A stretch of 64,000 nucleotides of DNA, from NCBI RefSeq assembly GCF_010983895.1, contig NZ_CP048836.1, positions 806,001 through 870,000 on the forward strand, given 5' to 3'. Within the stretch, counting starts at the first letter, position 1. Each line of letters begins with the position of its first letter. This DNA comes from Nitrogeniibacter mangrovi (lineage in GTDB: Bacteria > Pseudomonadota > Gammaproteobacteria > Burkholderiales > Rhodocyclaceae). The translations under genes and the position numbers were made by a program. The notes beneath the pieces were generated by a model. It was not told the DNA's origin. It did not search any database and saw only the letters and a list, made by a program, of their open reading frames with translations. Below, in pieces: positions 16,877-25,343 of the stretch.

Positions 16877-17554
16877 TCAGTCGTCGTTCAAGGCACCGAG
16901 CAGGTGCAGCAGGCTGGTGAAGAGGTTGAACAGCGACACGTACAGGCTCACCGTGGCCATGATGTAGTTGGTCTCGCCGCCGTGGATGATGTTGGAGGTC
17001 TCGTAGAGGATGAGACCCGACATCAGCAGCACGAAGGCCGCCGAGACGGTCAGCGACAGGGCCGGGATGCTGAAGAACAGCGCGCCCAGGCCGGCCAGGA
17101 AGGCCACCAGGATGCCCACCGTCAGGAAGCCGCCCATGAAGGAGAAGTTCTTCCGGGTGGTGAGCGCATAGCCGGACAGGCCCAGGAAGATGGCGCCGGT
17201 CAGGCCCATGGCGGTCATCACCGTCTGCCCGCCGTTGGGCATGTGGGCATAGAAGTTCAGGATCGGGCCCAGGGTGTAGCCCATGAAGCCGGTGAGGGCG
17301 AACACGGACAGGATGCCCCAGCCACTGTTGCGCAGCCGGGTGGTCAGGAACAGCAGCCCGAAGTAGCCGACCAGGGTGATGATCGGACCGGGGTAGGGCA
17401 GGTTCATGACCATGGACGCGCCCGCCGTGACGGCGGAGAACAGCAGCGTCATGGACAGCAGCACGTAGGTGTTGCGGATGACCTTGTTGGTGGCCAGCAC
17501 CGACTGTTGCCGGACCTGACCTACCTGACCGGGGAACGGCGAAGTTCGGTTCAT
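16877..17554 (-). CDS. Bax inhibitor-1 / YccA family membrane protein
   Basis: 225-aa inner-membrane protein with seven predicted hydrophobic segments from about residue 35 onward. It carries the Bax1-I family features: NTYVLLSMTLLFSAVTAG near the start, SGYALTTRKNFSFMGGFL in the middle and LILYETSNIIHGG before the last helices. E. coli homologues (YccA, YbhL) modulate FtsH proteolysis or ion leak. Start chosen at ATG 17554 because AAAGGAGA lies 7 bp upstream on the minus strand; the upstream in-frame start lacks one. Confidence 0.9.
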   Translation of the reverse strand: MNRTSPFPGQVGQVRQQSVLATNKVIRNTYVLLSMTLLFSAVTAGASMVMNLPYPGPIITLVGYFGLLFLTTRLRNSGWGILSVFALTGFMGYTLGPILNFYAHMPNGGQTVMTAMGLTGAIFLGLSGYALTTRKNFSFMGGFLTVGILVAFLAGLGALFFSIPALSLTVSAAFVLLMSGLILYETSNIIHGGETNYIMATVSLYVSLFNLFTSLLHLLGALNDD

Positions 17555-17646
17555 GCGTCGATCTCCTTTGAGAATGCACTTGCGTATGACTGCATGGCGG
17601 CGCAAGGGGTTTCACGCACGCCAACGTGATGCAGTCTAGTCGGAGT

Positions 17647-17664
17647 GATTTGTAAGGACAAATC
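17647..17664. promoter_or_regulatory. Inverted repeat, probable LysR-type operator
   Basis: GATTTGT-AAGG-ACAAATC is a perfect 7-bp inverted repeat in the AT-rich gap between the divergent Bax1-I and NhaR-like genes, 43 bp before the LysR-type gene. It fits the T-N11-A layout of LysR sites and is probably the autoregulatory operator. Confidence 0.5.
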
Positions 17665-17706
17665 GAATAAAGTTCATTGAATCGTCGAAAAATTCGAGGT
17701 GTTGCG

Positions 17707-18621
17707 ATGGCCGCGCTCAACTTCAAGCATCTGCGCTACTTCTGGATGGTGGCCAAGGCGGGCAGCGTCGCGCGGGCGAGCGAGCAACTGCACCTGACGC
17801 CGCAGTCGGTGAGCGGGCAGATCGGCGAGTTCGAGTCGCGGCTGGGGGTGTCGCTGTTCAAGCGCGTCGGCCGGCGCCTGGAGCTGACCGAGGCCGGTGA
17901 GCGCGCCCTGCGCTACGCCGAGGAGATCTTCGCCCTCGGCGACGAGCTGGTCGACGTCCTCCACGATTCGGCCCAGCACCCGGTGTTGCCGTTGCGGGTG
18001 GGCATCGCCGACTCGGTGCCCAAGCAGGTGGCCTACCGCCTGGTTGCCCCGGCGCTGGAACTGGACACGCCGGTGCGCCTCATCTGCCGCGAGGGCCGCC
18101 TGGCCGCGCTGCTCGCCGAGCTGTCCATCCACCGGCTCGACCTGGTGATCGCCGACCGGCCCATGCCCGGCAACCTGAATGTGCGCGGCTATTCCCACCC
18201 GCTCGGCGAGAGCGCCCTGGCGGTGCTCGGCGCGCCCGCGCTGGCCGACGGCGCGGCGGACTTTCCGCAGTTGCTCGACGACGCCCCCTTCCTGCTGCCG
18301 GGCGAGGATGTGGGGGTGCGTGCGTCCCTGCTCAAATGGTTCGAGAGCCAGCGGATCCGCCCGCGCATTGTGGGAGAATTCGACGACAGCGCGTTGATGA
18401 CCGCCTTCGCCCGGGCCGGCGCCGGCTTCTTCGCCGTGCCCGAGGCGGTGATGCGCGACGTGATGGAGCAGACCGGCGCGCGCCCGGTGGGGCGCCTGCC
18501 CGAGGTGGCCGAGCAGCTGTACGCGATCACCGCCGAGCGCCGTTCGACGCACCCGGGCATCGTCGCCATCCGCGCCGCCGCCGCGTCGGCCGGCTTCGGC
18601 CCGGCGCGCCCGATACCCTGA
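17707..18621 (+). CDS. LysR-family regulator, NhaR-like
   Basis: 304-aa transcription factor. The N-terminal winged helix starts LNFKHLRYFWMVAKAGSVAR and ASEQLHLTPQSVSGQI, very close to NhaR, the sodium/proton antiporter activator. An effector-binding domain spans about 90-300. Start chosen at ATG 17707, after GAGGTG; an upstream in-frame ATG at 17677 has no ribosome-binding site. No antiporter gene is next to it; the next gene, hydroxypyruvate isomerase, begins 17 bp downstream on the same strand and may be co-transcribed. Subfamily name is by similarity; the signal is unknown. Confidence 0.85.
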   Translation: MAALNFKHLRYFWMVAKAGSVARASEQLHLTPQSVSGQIGEFESRLGVSLFKRVGRRLELTEAGERALRYAEEIFALGDELVDVLHDSAQHPVLPLRVGIADSVPKQVAYRLVAPALELDTPVRLICREGRLAALLAELSIHRLDLVIADRPMPGNLNVRGYSHPLGESALAVLGAPALADGAADFPQLLDDAPFLLPGEDVGVRASLLKWFESQRIRPRIVGEFDDSALMTAFARAGAGFFAVPEAVMRDVMEQTGARPVGRLPEVAEQLYAITAERRSTHPGIVAIRAAAASAGFGPARPIP

Positions 18622-18638
18622 GACGCAAGGAGCGATCC

Positions 18639-19406
18639 ATGCCCCGTTTTGCCGCCAACATCAGCCTGTTGTTCACCGAACACGCCTTTGCCGAGCGCTT
18701 CGACGCGGCAGCGCGGGCCGGCTTCGCCGCGGTCGAATGCCAGTTTCCCTACGACTGGCCGCTGGCGCAGCTGGTCGAGGCCCGCGAGCGCGCCGGCGTG
18801 CCGCTGGTGCTGCACAACCTGCCGGCCGGCGACTGGGGCGGTGGTGAGCGCGGCATCGCCTGTCATCCGGATCGGGTCGGCGAGTTCCAGGACGGGGTCG
18901 GCCGGGCGCTCGAATACGCCTGCGCGCTCGACTGCCCGCAGCTGAACTGCCTCGCCGGCATCGCGCCGGCCGGGGTCGATCCGGCGCGGGTGCGCGAGAC
19001 CTTCGTCACCAACCTGCGCTTCGCCGCCACCGCCCTGGCCGGCGCCGGCATGCGCCTGCTCGTCGAGCCGATCAACAGCTTCGACGTGCCCGGCTTCTAC
19101 CTCAACCGCAGCGCCCAGGCCTTCGACATCCTCGACGCCGTGGGCGCCGCCAACCTGTTCGTCCAGTTCGACCTCTACCACGCCCAGCGCATGGAGGGCG
19201 AGCTGGCCGGCACCCTGTCGCGCCACCTGTCGCGGATCGGCCACATCCAGCTGGCGGACAATCCGGGGCGGCACGAGCCCGGCACCGGCGAGATCCGCTT
19301 CCCCTTCCTGTTCGACCATCTCGATGCCCTCGGCTATGCCGGCTGGGTCGGCTGCGAGTACGTGCCGGCGGGGCGCACGGAAGACGGTCTGGGGTGGCGG
19401 CCGTGA
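18639..19406 (+). CDS. hyi: Hydroxypyruvate isomerase
   Basis: 255-aa cytoplasmic xylose-isomerase-like TIM barrel expected to interconvert hydroxypyruvate and tartronate semialdehyde in glyoxylate metabolism. Signs are the N-terminal FAANISLLFTE and the metal-binding glutamates in LVEPINSFDVPGF and GCEYVPAG. FDLYHAQRMEGEL and HIQLADNPGRHEPGTGEI are family motifs. Length matches Hyi (about 258 aa). AAGGAG precedes the ATG. It follows the NhaR-like gene by 17 bp; no glyoxylate carboligase or tartronate semialdehyde reductase gene is nearby. Confidence 0.88.
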   Translation: MPRFAANISLLFTEHAFAERFDAAARAGFAAVECQFPYDWPLAQLVEARERAGVPLVLHNLPAGDWGGGERGIACHPDRVGEFQDGVGRALEYACALDCPQLNCLAGIAPAGVDPARVRETFVTNLRFAATALAGAGMRLLVEPINSFDVPGFYLNRSAQAFDILDAVGAANLFVQFDLYHAQRMEGELAGTLSRHLSRIGHIQLADNPGRHEPGTGEIRFPFLFDHLDALGYAGWVGCEYVPAGRTEDGLGWRP

Positions 19407-19431
19407 TGACGGCGGCGTGACATGCGCTGAC

Positions 19432-19460
19432 ACAATGGCGCCGGCACGAGGCGCCATTGT
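19432..19460 (+). terminator. hyi: Strong hairpin after hyi
   Basis: ACAATGGCGCC-GGCACGA-GGCGCCATTGT: a perfect 11-bp inverted repeat with a 7-nt loop, 26 bp after the hyi stop codon and before the RND operon. No long T-run follows, so it may be a terminator or a regulatory hairpin in the RND leader. Confidence 0.55.
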
Positions 19461-19524
19461 CATGGTGAGCGCATTACACTCTGTCCCTTGCGCTCGGCGC
19501 CGGCGCCTTCCATTCTCTGCGACC

Positions 19525-20528
19525 ATGATGATCCGACGCTTTCTGCTCGCCTGCCTGCTGCCGCTGACGGTCCATGCGGCCGACATGACCACCCGCCCGC
19601 TGGGCGAGCTGGTCACCTATCCCACCTACCGGGCCAGCGCCACCGGCGATCCGCTGTTCGAGTCGCAGCTGGCCTTCGCCGTGTCCGGGCGCATCGACAC
19701 GATGGCCGCCCGGGTGGGCGAGCAGGTGCGCAAGGGGCAGGTCGTGGTCGCGCTCGACGCCCGGGAATACCGCATCGGCCTGGCCCAGGCCCGCGCGCAG
19801 CTCAAGCTGGTGGACAACCGCATTGCCCTGGCCGAATCGCAGCTGGCGCAGAGCGAGGCCCTGGCCCGTGACCGCTTCGTGAGTCCGGACGCGTTGCGCA
19901 TCAAGAAAACCGAACTGGCCGTGCAGCGCAGCGAGCGCGACGCGGCGCGCCAGGCGGTGGCCGCCGCCGAGCTCGACCTGGACCGCGCGCGCCTGCGGGC
20001 GCCCTTCGACGGCGTGGTGCGCAAGCGCCTGGCCAGCGTCGGTGACTACGTCTCGCCGGGCACGCCGGTGCTCGTGCTCGCCGCCGTGGCGGCGCCGGAG
20101 ATCCGTGCCGCGGTGCCGGTGCCGCAGGTGGCCAGCCTCAAGGCGGCCAAGGCGTGGACGCTGGCCGCTGCGGGCCTCGAGGTGCCGGTGCGCCTGCTGC
20201 GGGTCTCGCCGGTGGTCGATAGCGCCGGGCAGACCCAGGAGGCGGTGTTCACCCCCTGGCCGACATGCCGGTCGGTCTGGCCGGCGAGGTGCGCTGGCAG
20301 GGCGACCGACCGCTGCTGCCGCCCGGCTACGTGCAGAAGCGCGACGGCGCCTTCGGGGTGTTCGTCAAGCCCGGCGCGACCGCGCAGTTCCGGCCCCTGC
20401 CCGAAGCCCAGGCCGGGCGTCCGGCGCCGGTGCCGGACGACTGGCCGCTCGACCTGCCGGTGGTGGACGAGGGACGCTTCCAGATCGGCCTCGACGCCGT
20501 CGCGCCGGGTGCGGAGCGCCGCGAATGA
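19525..20528 (+). CDS. RND efflux periplasmic adaptor (HlyD/MFP), frameshifted
   Basis: Membrane-fusion protein that would link the RND pump encoded next to an outer-membrane channel. The signal peptide is RRFLLACLLPLTVHA. Lipoyl halves are AFAVSGRIDTMAARVGEQVR and RAPFDGVVRKRLASVGDYV around an alpha-hairpin (about 95-150). Reading is intact to EAVFT near 20251, then a C5 run (20252-20256) shifts the frame; the rest (LADMPVGLAGEVRWQGDRP to the stop at 20528) continues in the next frame. One extra C would restore a protein of about 334 aa, so a sequencing or assembly error is likely. Its stop overlaps the pump start (ATGA). No outer-membrane factor gene is nearby. Confidence 0.8.
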
Positions 20529-23500
20529 AGCTCTACCAGCGGCTGATCGAAAACCACCCGCTGGCGAACATCGCCTTCGTGCTGGTGCTGGTGGGCGGGC
20601 TGGCCACCTATCTGGTCATGCCGCGCGCCCAGGATCCGGAGATCAACTTCAACTGGGTGCAGGTGTCGACCGTGCTGCCCGGCGCCTCGGCGGAGGACGT
20701 GGAGCAGGAGATCACCGCGCCGCTCGAGGACGCCATCGCCCAGGTCAAGGACATCAAGTTCGTGTCCTCGTCCAGCCGCGAGAACCTCTCGTCCATCCTG
20801 GTGCGCTTCGAGGAGCTCTCCGACCAGGAGTTCGACAAGCGCGTGAACGACCTGCGCCGCGAGGTGCTCAACAAGGCCTCGGACGAGCTGCCCGAGGAGG
20901 GGGACGATCCGCGGGTGACCGAGATTACCTCGTCCAACGGCTTTCCCACCGCGATGCTGGCGGTGTATGGCCCGGCGCGCGACGAGCGCCTGCGTCGTGC
21001 CGCCTTCGATCTCAAGAAGGACCTGGAGCGCATGTCCGGGGTCGACACGGTGATCGCCGCCGGGCTGGACGATCCGGAGCTGCATGTGGATTTCGATCCG
21101 GCGGCCCTGAGCGCGCGCGGCCTCTCGCCCCTGACCGTGTCCGATACGGTGAGCGCCTGGTTCCGCAACACCCTGGGCGGGCGCGTGCGCGTGGCCGATC
21201 GCGAGTGGCTGGTGCGCCTGCAGGGCAAGACGCCGGACCCGGAACAGCTCGCCGACATGGCGGTGATCACGCCGCAGGGACGGGTCGCCCTCGACGAGGT
21301 GGCGCGGGTGGAGCGCGGCCATGAGCGTCCCACCCAACTGGTGAGCTATCGCGGCCAGCCGGCGATCATGCTGTCGGTCAACAAGCAGAGCCGCACCAAC
21401 ACCCTGGCGCTGGTGGCGCGCCTGCAGGCCCTGGTGGCCGAGCGCAATCCGCTGCTGGCGCCGCAGGGCCTGCAGCTGGTGATGCTGGACGACCAGACCG
21501 GCATGACCCGCAACGCCATCGGCATCATGGAATCGAACGCGCTCATCGGGCTGGCGGCGGTGCTGGTCATGTGCTGGCTGTTCCTCGGTCCGCGCATGGC
21601 GATCCTGGTGGGCCTCGGGGTGCCGTTCTCGCTCGCGGGCACTTTCATGCTGGTGGATCTGATCGGCTCCACCCTCAACCTCACGGTGCTGCTCGGGGTG
21701 GTGATCGCGCTGGGCATGCTGGTGGACGACGCGGTGGTGGTGGTCGAGGCCATCTACTACCGGCTGCAGCGTGGCGAGCGCGCCATGGAGGCGGTCATGA
21801 ACGGAGTCATGGAGGTGGCCGCGCCGGTGACCAGCGCCGTGCTCACCACCATGGCGGCCTTCCTGCCGCTCATGCTGCTGCCGGGCATCCTCGGCAAGTT
21901 CATGTTCGTGGTGCCCTTCGTGGTGACCACCGCGCTGGCGGTGAGCCTGTTCGAGGCCTTCTGGATCCTGCCCACCCATGTGATGTCGATTCGCCCCGAC
22001 ATGTCCGCCGCCTCGGCCGGGCAGCGCCGGCGCATCCGCTTCACCCACTGGGTGCGGGTCCGGTATTCGCGCCTGCTGATCCGGGTGATGCGCTGGCCGA
22101 AGCTCACCTCGGCGGTGGTCGTGCTGCTCATTGTGGGGGCCGCGGGCATGGTCGGCAGCGGCGTCGTCAAGCGCCAGTTCTTTGCTTTCGACTCCATGCG
22201 CCTGTTCTATGTGAACGTGGACATGCCCTCGGGCATGAGCCTGGACGATTCGCTCGCCGAGGCCCAGAAGGTGGCCCGGGTGGTGGAGGCGCAACTGCCG
22301 CCCGAGGTGGTGCGCTCGGTCACCGCCTATGCCGGCATCAAGTTCACCGACACCGAGCCCCTGTACGGCGACCAGTACGCCCAGGTGCTGGTCTCGCTGC
22401 AGCCGCGCGCCTCCGGGGGCCAGTTCACCAACGAGATCATCGACGAGCTGCGCGCGCCGGTGCTCGCCCGCCAGGGCATCGCCCGACTCTCCTTCCTGGA
22501 GATGAAGGGTGGGCCGCCGGCGGGCAAGGCGATCAACGTCAAGGTCAAGGCGGACGACTACACCCGGCTGCGGGCCGCGGCCGACGCGGTCAAGGCCGAG
22601 GTGGCGAAGATTCCGGGCGTGATCGACCTGACCGACGACGACGTGGCCGGCCGCACCGAACTGCGCCTCGCGCTCAATCGCACCAAGCTGGCGCGCGCGG
22701 GGGTGCAACCCGGCGTGGTCGCGCGCCTGGTGCGCCTGTACGGCGAGGGCGAGACCATCGCCAGCCTGCGCGACGATGGCGAGAAGGTGGAGGTGATCGT
22801 CCGCGCGCGGCCGCAGACCCTCGGCCAGATCCAGGATCTGCTCCAGCACGACGTGCTGCTCGACGATGGCCGCCGCATCCAGCTCGGCGCCCTGGTGGAT
22901 GCTACCGAACGCATCTCCAAGGGCTACATCCGCCACTACCAGCTGCGCCGGGCCATCACCGTGGAGGCCGATCTGGCCCCCGATACCACCGACACCGTCG
23001 CCGCCAACACCATGCTCCGCGCCGCCTGGGAGCGGCTGCGCCCCGAGTATCCGCAGGTGGCGCTGGACTTCTCCGGTGAGCTCGACGACATCCAGGAGAG
23101 TCTCGACGCGATGAGCCGCCTGTTCGGCCTCGGCGTGGGCTTGATCTACCTGATCCTCGCCGCGCAGTTCCGCAGTTACTGGCAGCCGCTGATGATTCTG
23201 GTCACGGTGCCGCTGGCGTTCACCGGGGTGGTGCTGGGCCTGTTCGTGTCCAACAACCCCATGTCGCTGTACACCCTCTATGGCGTGATCGCCCTGACCG
23301 GGATCGCGGTCAACAGCGCCATCGTGCTCATCGACGCAGCCAACGACCGCCTCGACAAGGGCATGAGCGTGCTCCATGCCGCCGTGTATGCGGCGCGGCG
23401 GCGGGTGGTGCCGATCCTCATCACCACGCTCACCACCATCGGGGGGCTGTTCTCGCTCGCCGTGGGGCTGGGCGGCAAGTCGCTGATGTGGGGGCCGGTG

Positions 23501-23650
23501 GCCGCCAGCATCGTGTGGGGGCTCGGCTTCTCGACCGTGCTGACCCTGTTCGCCATGCCGCTCATCTACCGGCTGGTGATGCGCCCGCGCCGGCGGGACG
23601 ACCTGGATCAAGCCGCGCCGGCGCAAACCGGGGTAGGCTTCGCCCCATGA
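20525..23650 (+). CDS. RND efflux transporter permease (AcrB superfamily)
   Basis: 1041-aa inner-membrane proton-driven pump. TM1 is near residues 12-30, a large periplasmic loop follows (about 40-340), then TM2-6 (LVMCWLFLGPRMAILVGLG, VVIALGMLVDDAVVVVEAI). A second periplasmic loop and TM7-12 follow (LILAAQFRSYWQPLMILVTV, GIAVNSAIVLIDAAND). The TM4 charged pair of RND pumps is seen as LVDDAVVVVE. Length and topology fit the HAE-type drug exporters more than the heavy-metal CusA group, but substrate cannot be assigned. Translationally coupled to the adaptor (ATGA overlap); its stop overlaps the next ATG. Confidence 0.92.
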   Translation: MKLYQRLIENHPLANIAFVLVLVGGLATYLVMPRAQDPEINFNWVQVSTVLPGASAEDVEQEITAPLEDAIAQVKDIKFVSSSSRENLSSILVRFEELSDQEFDKRVNDLRREVLNKASDELPEEGDDPRVTEITSSNGFPTAMLAVYGPARDERLRRAAFDLKKDLERMSGVDTVIAAGLDDPELHVDFDPAALSARGLSPLTVSDTVSAWFRNTLGGRVRVADREWLVRLQGKTPDPEQLADMAVITPQGRVALDEVARVERGHERPTQLVSYRGQPAIMLSVNKQSRTNTLALVARLQALVAERNPLLAPQGLQLVMLDDQTGMTRNAIGIMESNALIGLAAVLVMCWLFLGPRMAILVGLGVPFSLAGTFMLVDLIGSTLNLTVLLGVVIALGMLVDDAVVVVEAIYYRLQRGERAMEAVMNGVMEVAAPVTSAVLTTMAAFLPLMLLPGILGKFMFVVPFVVTTALAVSLFEAFWILPTHVMSIRPDMSAASAGQRRRIRFTHWVRVRYSRLLIRVMRWPKLTSAVVVLLIVGAAGMVGSGVVKRQFFAFDSMRLFYVNVDMPSGMSLDDSLAEAQKVARVVEAQLPPEVVRSVTAYAGIKFTDTEPLYGDQYAQVLVSLQPRASGGQFTNEIIDELRAPVLARQGIARLSFLEMKGGPPAGKAINVKVKADDYTRLRAAADAVKAEVAKIPGVIDLTDDDVAGRTELRLALNRTKLARAGVQPGVVARLVRLYGEGETIASLRDDGEKVEVIVRARPQTLGQIQDLLQHDVLLDDGRRIQLGALVDATERISKGYIRHYQLRRAITVEADLAPDTTDTVAANTMLRAAWERLRPEYPQVALDFSGELDDIQESLDAMSRLFGLGVGLIYLILAAQFRSYWQPLMILVTVPLAFTGVVLGLFVSNNPMSLYTLYGVIALTGIAVNSAIVLIDAANDRLDKGMSVLHAAVYAARRRVVPILITTLTTIGGLFSLAVGLGGKSLMWGPVAASIVWGLGFSTVLTLFAMPLIYRLVMRPRRRDDLDQAAPAQTGVGFAP

Positions 23651-23970
23651 ATGGGTTCCGCCGTCTCGTCCTGTTGTGCCTGCTGTGCCTGCCGCTGGCC
23701 TGGCCGGTGTTCGTCCAGGCCGGGGACGCATGCCACGGGGCTGCCACGGTGATGGCGGCCGGGTGTTGTGGCGGCTCGGCGCATCAGACGTCGGACACCG
23801 CATGCACGAGTGCCGCTTGCGCTATCCCGTGCCTCGCACCGCTGGCGCCGGGCGCCACGGGATTCGCCGAGCCCGGCGCGTGGGGTGGCGTGCTCGTCTC
23901 CGCGCCCGTCCATCCGCCGCGCGACGCGCCGCTCTTCCGCGAACAACGCCCACCCAGATCGCCCGCCTGA
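23647..23970 (+). CDS. Small Cys-rich exported protein
   Basis: 107-aa protein with a signal peptide (LVLLCLLCLPLAWPVFVQA) and a mature part rich in Cys and His: DACHGA, AGCCGG, DTACTSAACAIPC. The C-terminal third is Pro/Arg-rich. Its ATG overlaps the stop of the RND pump (ATGA), so it is translationally coupled to it. The cysteine spacing and size recall CopL-type metal-associated proteins, and a cytochrome c and a DUF411 protein follow, which suggests copper handling. No firm family match; function unknown. Confidence 0.6.
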   Translation: MNGFRRLVLLCLLCLPLAWPVFVQAGDACHGAATVMAAGCCGGSAHQTSDTACTSAACAIPCLAPLAPGATGFAEPGAWGGVLVSAPVHPPRDAPLFREQRPPRSPA

Positions 23971-24027
23971 ACGCGTCGCCGCGGCATCGCAAGGTGCCGC
24001 TTCGTCTGATGTTTGCGGGAGACCGTC

Positions 24028-24468
24028 ATGAAATTTTTCCGGATATCCGTGGTCCCGATGATCGGGGCCGCCCTGGCGCTCGGCGCGTGCGATGCCGCCG
24101 CGCCGGTCCATCGACCCGATCCGGCGCGGGGGCATGCGCTGTACGACGCGCACTGCGCCAGCTGCCACGGCGCCGACCTCACGGGCCAACCCGACTGGCG
24201 CCGGCGCAAGGCCGACGGCCGCCTGCCGGCGCCGCCGCACGACGCCAGCGGACACACCTGGCATCATCCGATGGACATGCTGTTCGCGATGACCCGCAAC
24301 GGGCTGGTCCCGCCGCTGGCGCCGGCCGGCTACCAGACCGACATGCCCGCCTTTGCCGGCACCCTGTCGGATGATGAAATCCGGGATGTGCTGGCGTACA
24401 TTGAAAGCACCTGGCCCGAGTCGATCCGGGCCGAGCGCGCCAAGCGCTTCGGTGCGTCCGGGCGTTGA
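24028..24468 (+). CDS. Mono-heme c-type cytochrome lipoprotein
   Basis: 146-aa protein with lipobox LGAC (Cys21 would be lipidated), one heme-c motif CASCH (43-47) and a probable Met ligand in the TDMPAFAG segment typical of small class I cytochromes. Likely anchored at the periplasmic face, carrying electrons. It lies 57 bp after the Cys-rich gene and 29 bp before the DUF411 gene. Similar cytochromes accompany copper-resistance and DUF411 loci. Start at ATG 24028 gives a proper lipoprotein signal. Confidence 0.85.
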   Translation: MKFFRISVVPMIGAALALGACDAAAPVHRPDPARGHALYDAHCASCHGADLTGQPDWRRRKADGRLPAPPHDASGHTWHHPMDMLFAMTRNGLVPPLAPAGYQTDMPAFAGTLSDDEIRDVLAYIESTWPESIRAERAKRFGASGR

Positions 24469-24497
24469 TCGCCCGTCTGTTGCTTGAGGAACACGAA

Positions 24498-24956
24498 ATG
24501 AAACCGATCACGAAATCGATCCGGCCCTGGCTCTTCGCCTGCGCGATGCCACTGCTCGCGGCGGCCTCGCTCGCCCAGGCCGAGGCGCCGGCAATCACAA
24601 TGTACAAGGACCCGAATTGCGGGTGCTGCAGCAAATGGGCCGAGCACATGCGCGCCGCCGGCTTCGAGGTGCACGAAGTGCACAGCGCGCAGATGGGGCG
24701 CGTCAAGCAGCAACTGGGCATTCCCGAGGCCTTGTCCTCATGTCACACGGCACGGATCGGCCGCTATCTGGTCGAAGGGCATGTGCCGGCGGCCGATGTG
24801 AAGCGCCTGCTGGCCGAGCAGCCGGACGTGGCCGGGCTGTCCGCGCCGGGGATGCCGGCCGGCTCGCCGGGCATGGAGGGGCCGTATCCGGCACAGCGCT
24901 ATGAGGTGGTGAGCTTCGAGCGCAGCGGTGGGGCGACGGTGTTCGCGCGCCACTGA
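24498..24956 (+). CDS. DUF411 metal-binding protein
   Basis: 152-aa exported DUF411 protein. The signal peptide (LFACAMPLLAAASLAQA) is followed by the thioredoxin-like motif MYKDPNCGCCSKWAEH with Cys41, Cys43 and Cys44, and a second conserved site SSCHTARIGRYLVEGHVP. DUF411 proteins (CopG-like) occur in copper and silver resistance loci and are thought to bind metal in the periplasm. The methionine-rich tail (GMPAGSPGMEG) fits copper binding. It follows the cytochrome c gene in the same direction. Confidence 0.88.
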   Translation: MKPITKSIRPWLFACAMPLLAAASLAQAEAPAITMYKDPNCGCCSKWAEHMRAAGFEVHEVHSAQMGRVKQQLGIPEALSSCHTARIGRYLVEGHVPAADVKRLLAEQPDVAGLSAPGMPAGSPGMEGPYPAQRYEVVSFERSGGATVFARH

Positions 24957-25007
24957 CGCGGCATAACGGGGTGGCGGCGCGATGCGCGTCGCCGCCGGGA
25001 GACTGCG

Positions 25008-25337
25008 ATGAAACCTGTGATCTTGCGTACCCTGGGCGCGGCGGCGCTGAGCGTCGCGCTCGCCGGGGCGCCGGCCCTGGCACAACAACGCGACACGGTG
25101 ACCGGCGACAAATCCACCGACATGGCCGTGGACCTGGTGGTGGTGCGGCCGCTGGGCATCGTCGGGGCCGCCGTGGGCACGGTCGGCTTCGTGCTCGCGC
25201 TGCCCTTCACCCTGCCCACCGGCTCGGCCGGCGAGACCGCCAAGGAGTGGATCGGCGATCCGCTCGAATACACCTTCGACCGGCCTCTGGGCAACTTCAA
25301 CCAGTGCGGGAGCGACCTGCACCCCTGCGGGCGCTGA
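25008..25337 (+). CDS. Small exported or membrane protein, unknown
   Basis: 109-aa protein with a signal peptide (AALSVALAGAPALAQ), one hydrophobic segment (PLGIVGAAVGTVGFVLALPF, about 48-67) and a tail with two cysteines (FNQCGSDLHPCGR). I do not recognise the family. It is the last gene of the plus-strand series after the DUF411 gene (51 bp gap) and converges on the CDF transporter. Possibly a small inner-membrane or periplasmic accessory; no function can be given. Confidence 0.6.
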   Translation: MKPVILRTLGAAALSVALAGAPALAQQRDTVTGDKSTDMAVDLVVVRPLGIVGAAVGTVGFVLALPFTLPTGSAGETAKEWIGDPLEYTFDRPLGNFNQCGSDLHPCGR

Positions 25338-25343
25338 TCTGTC

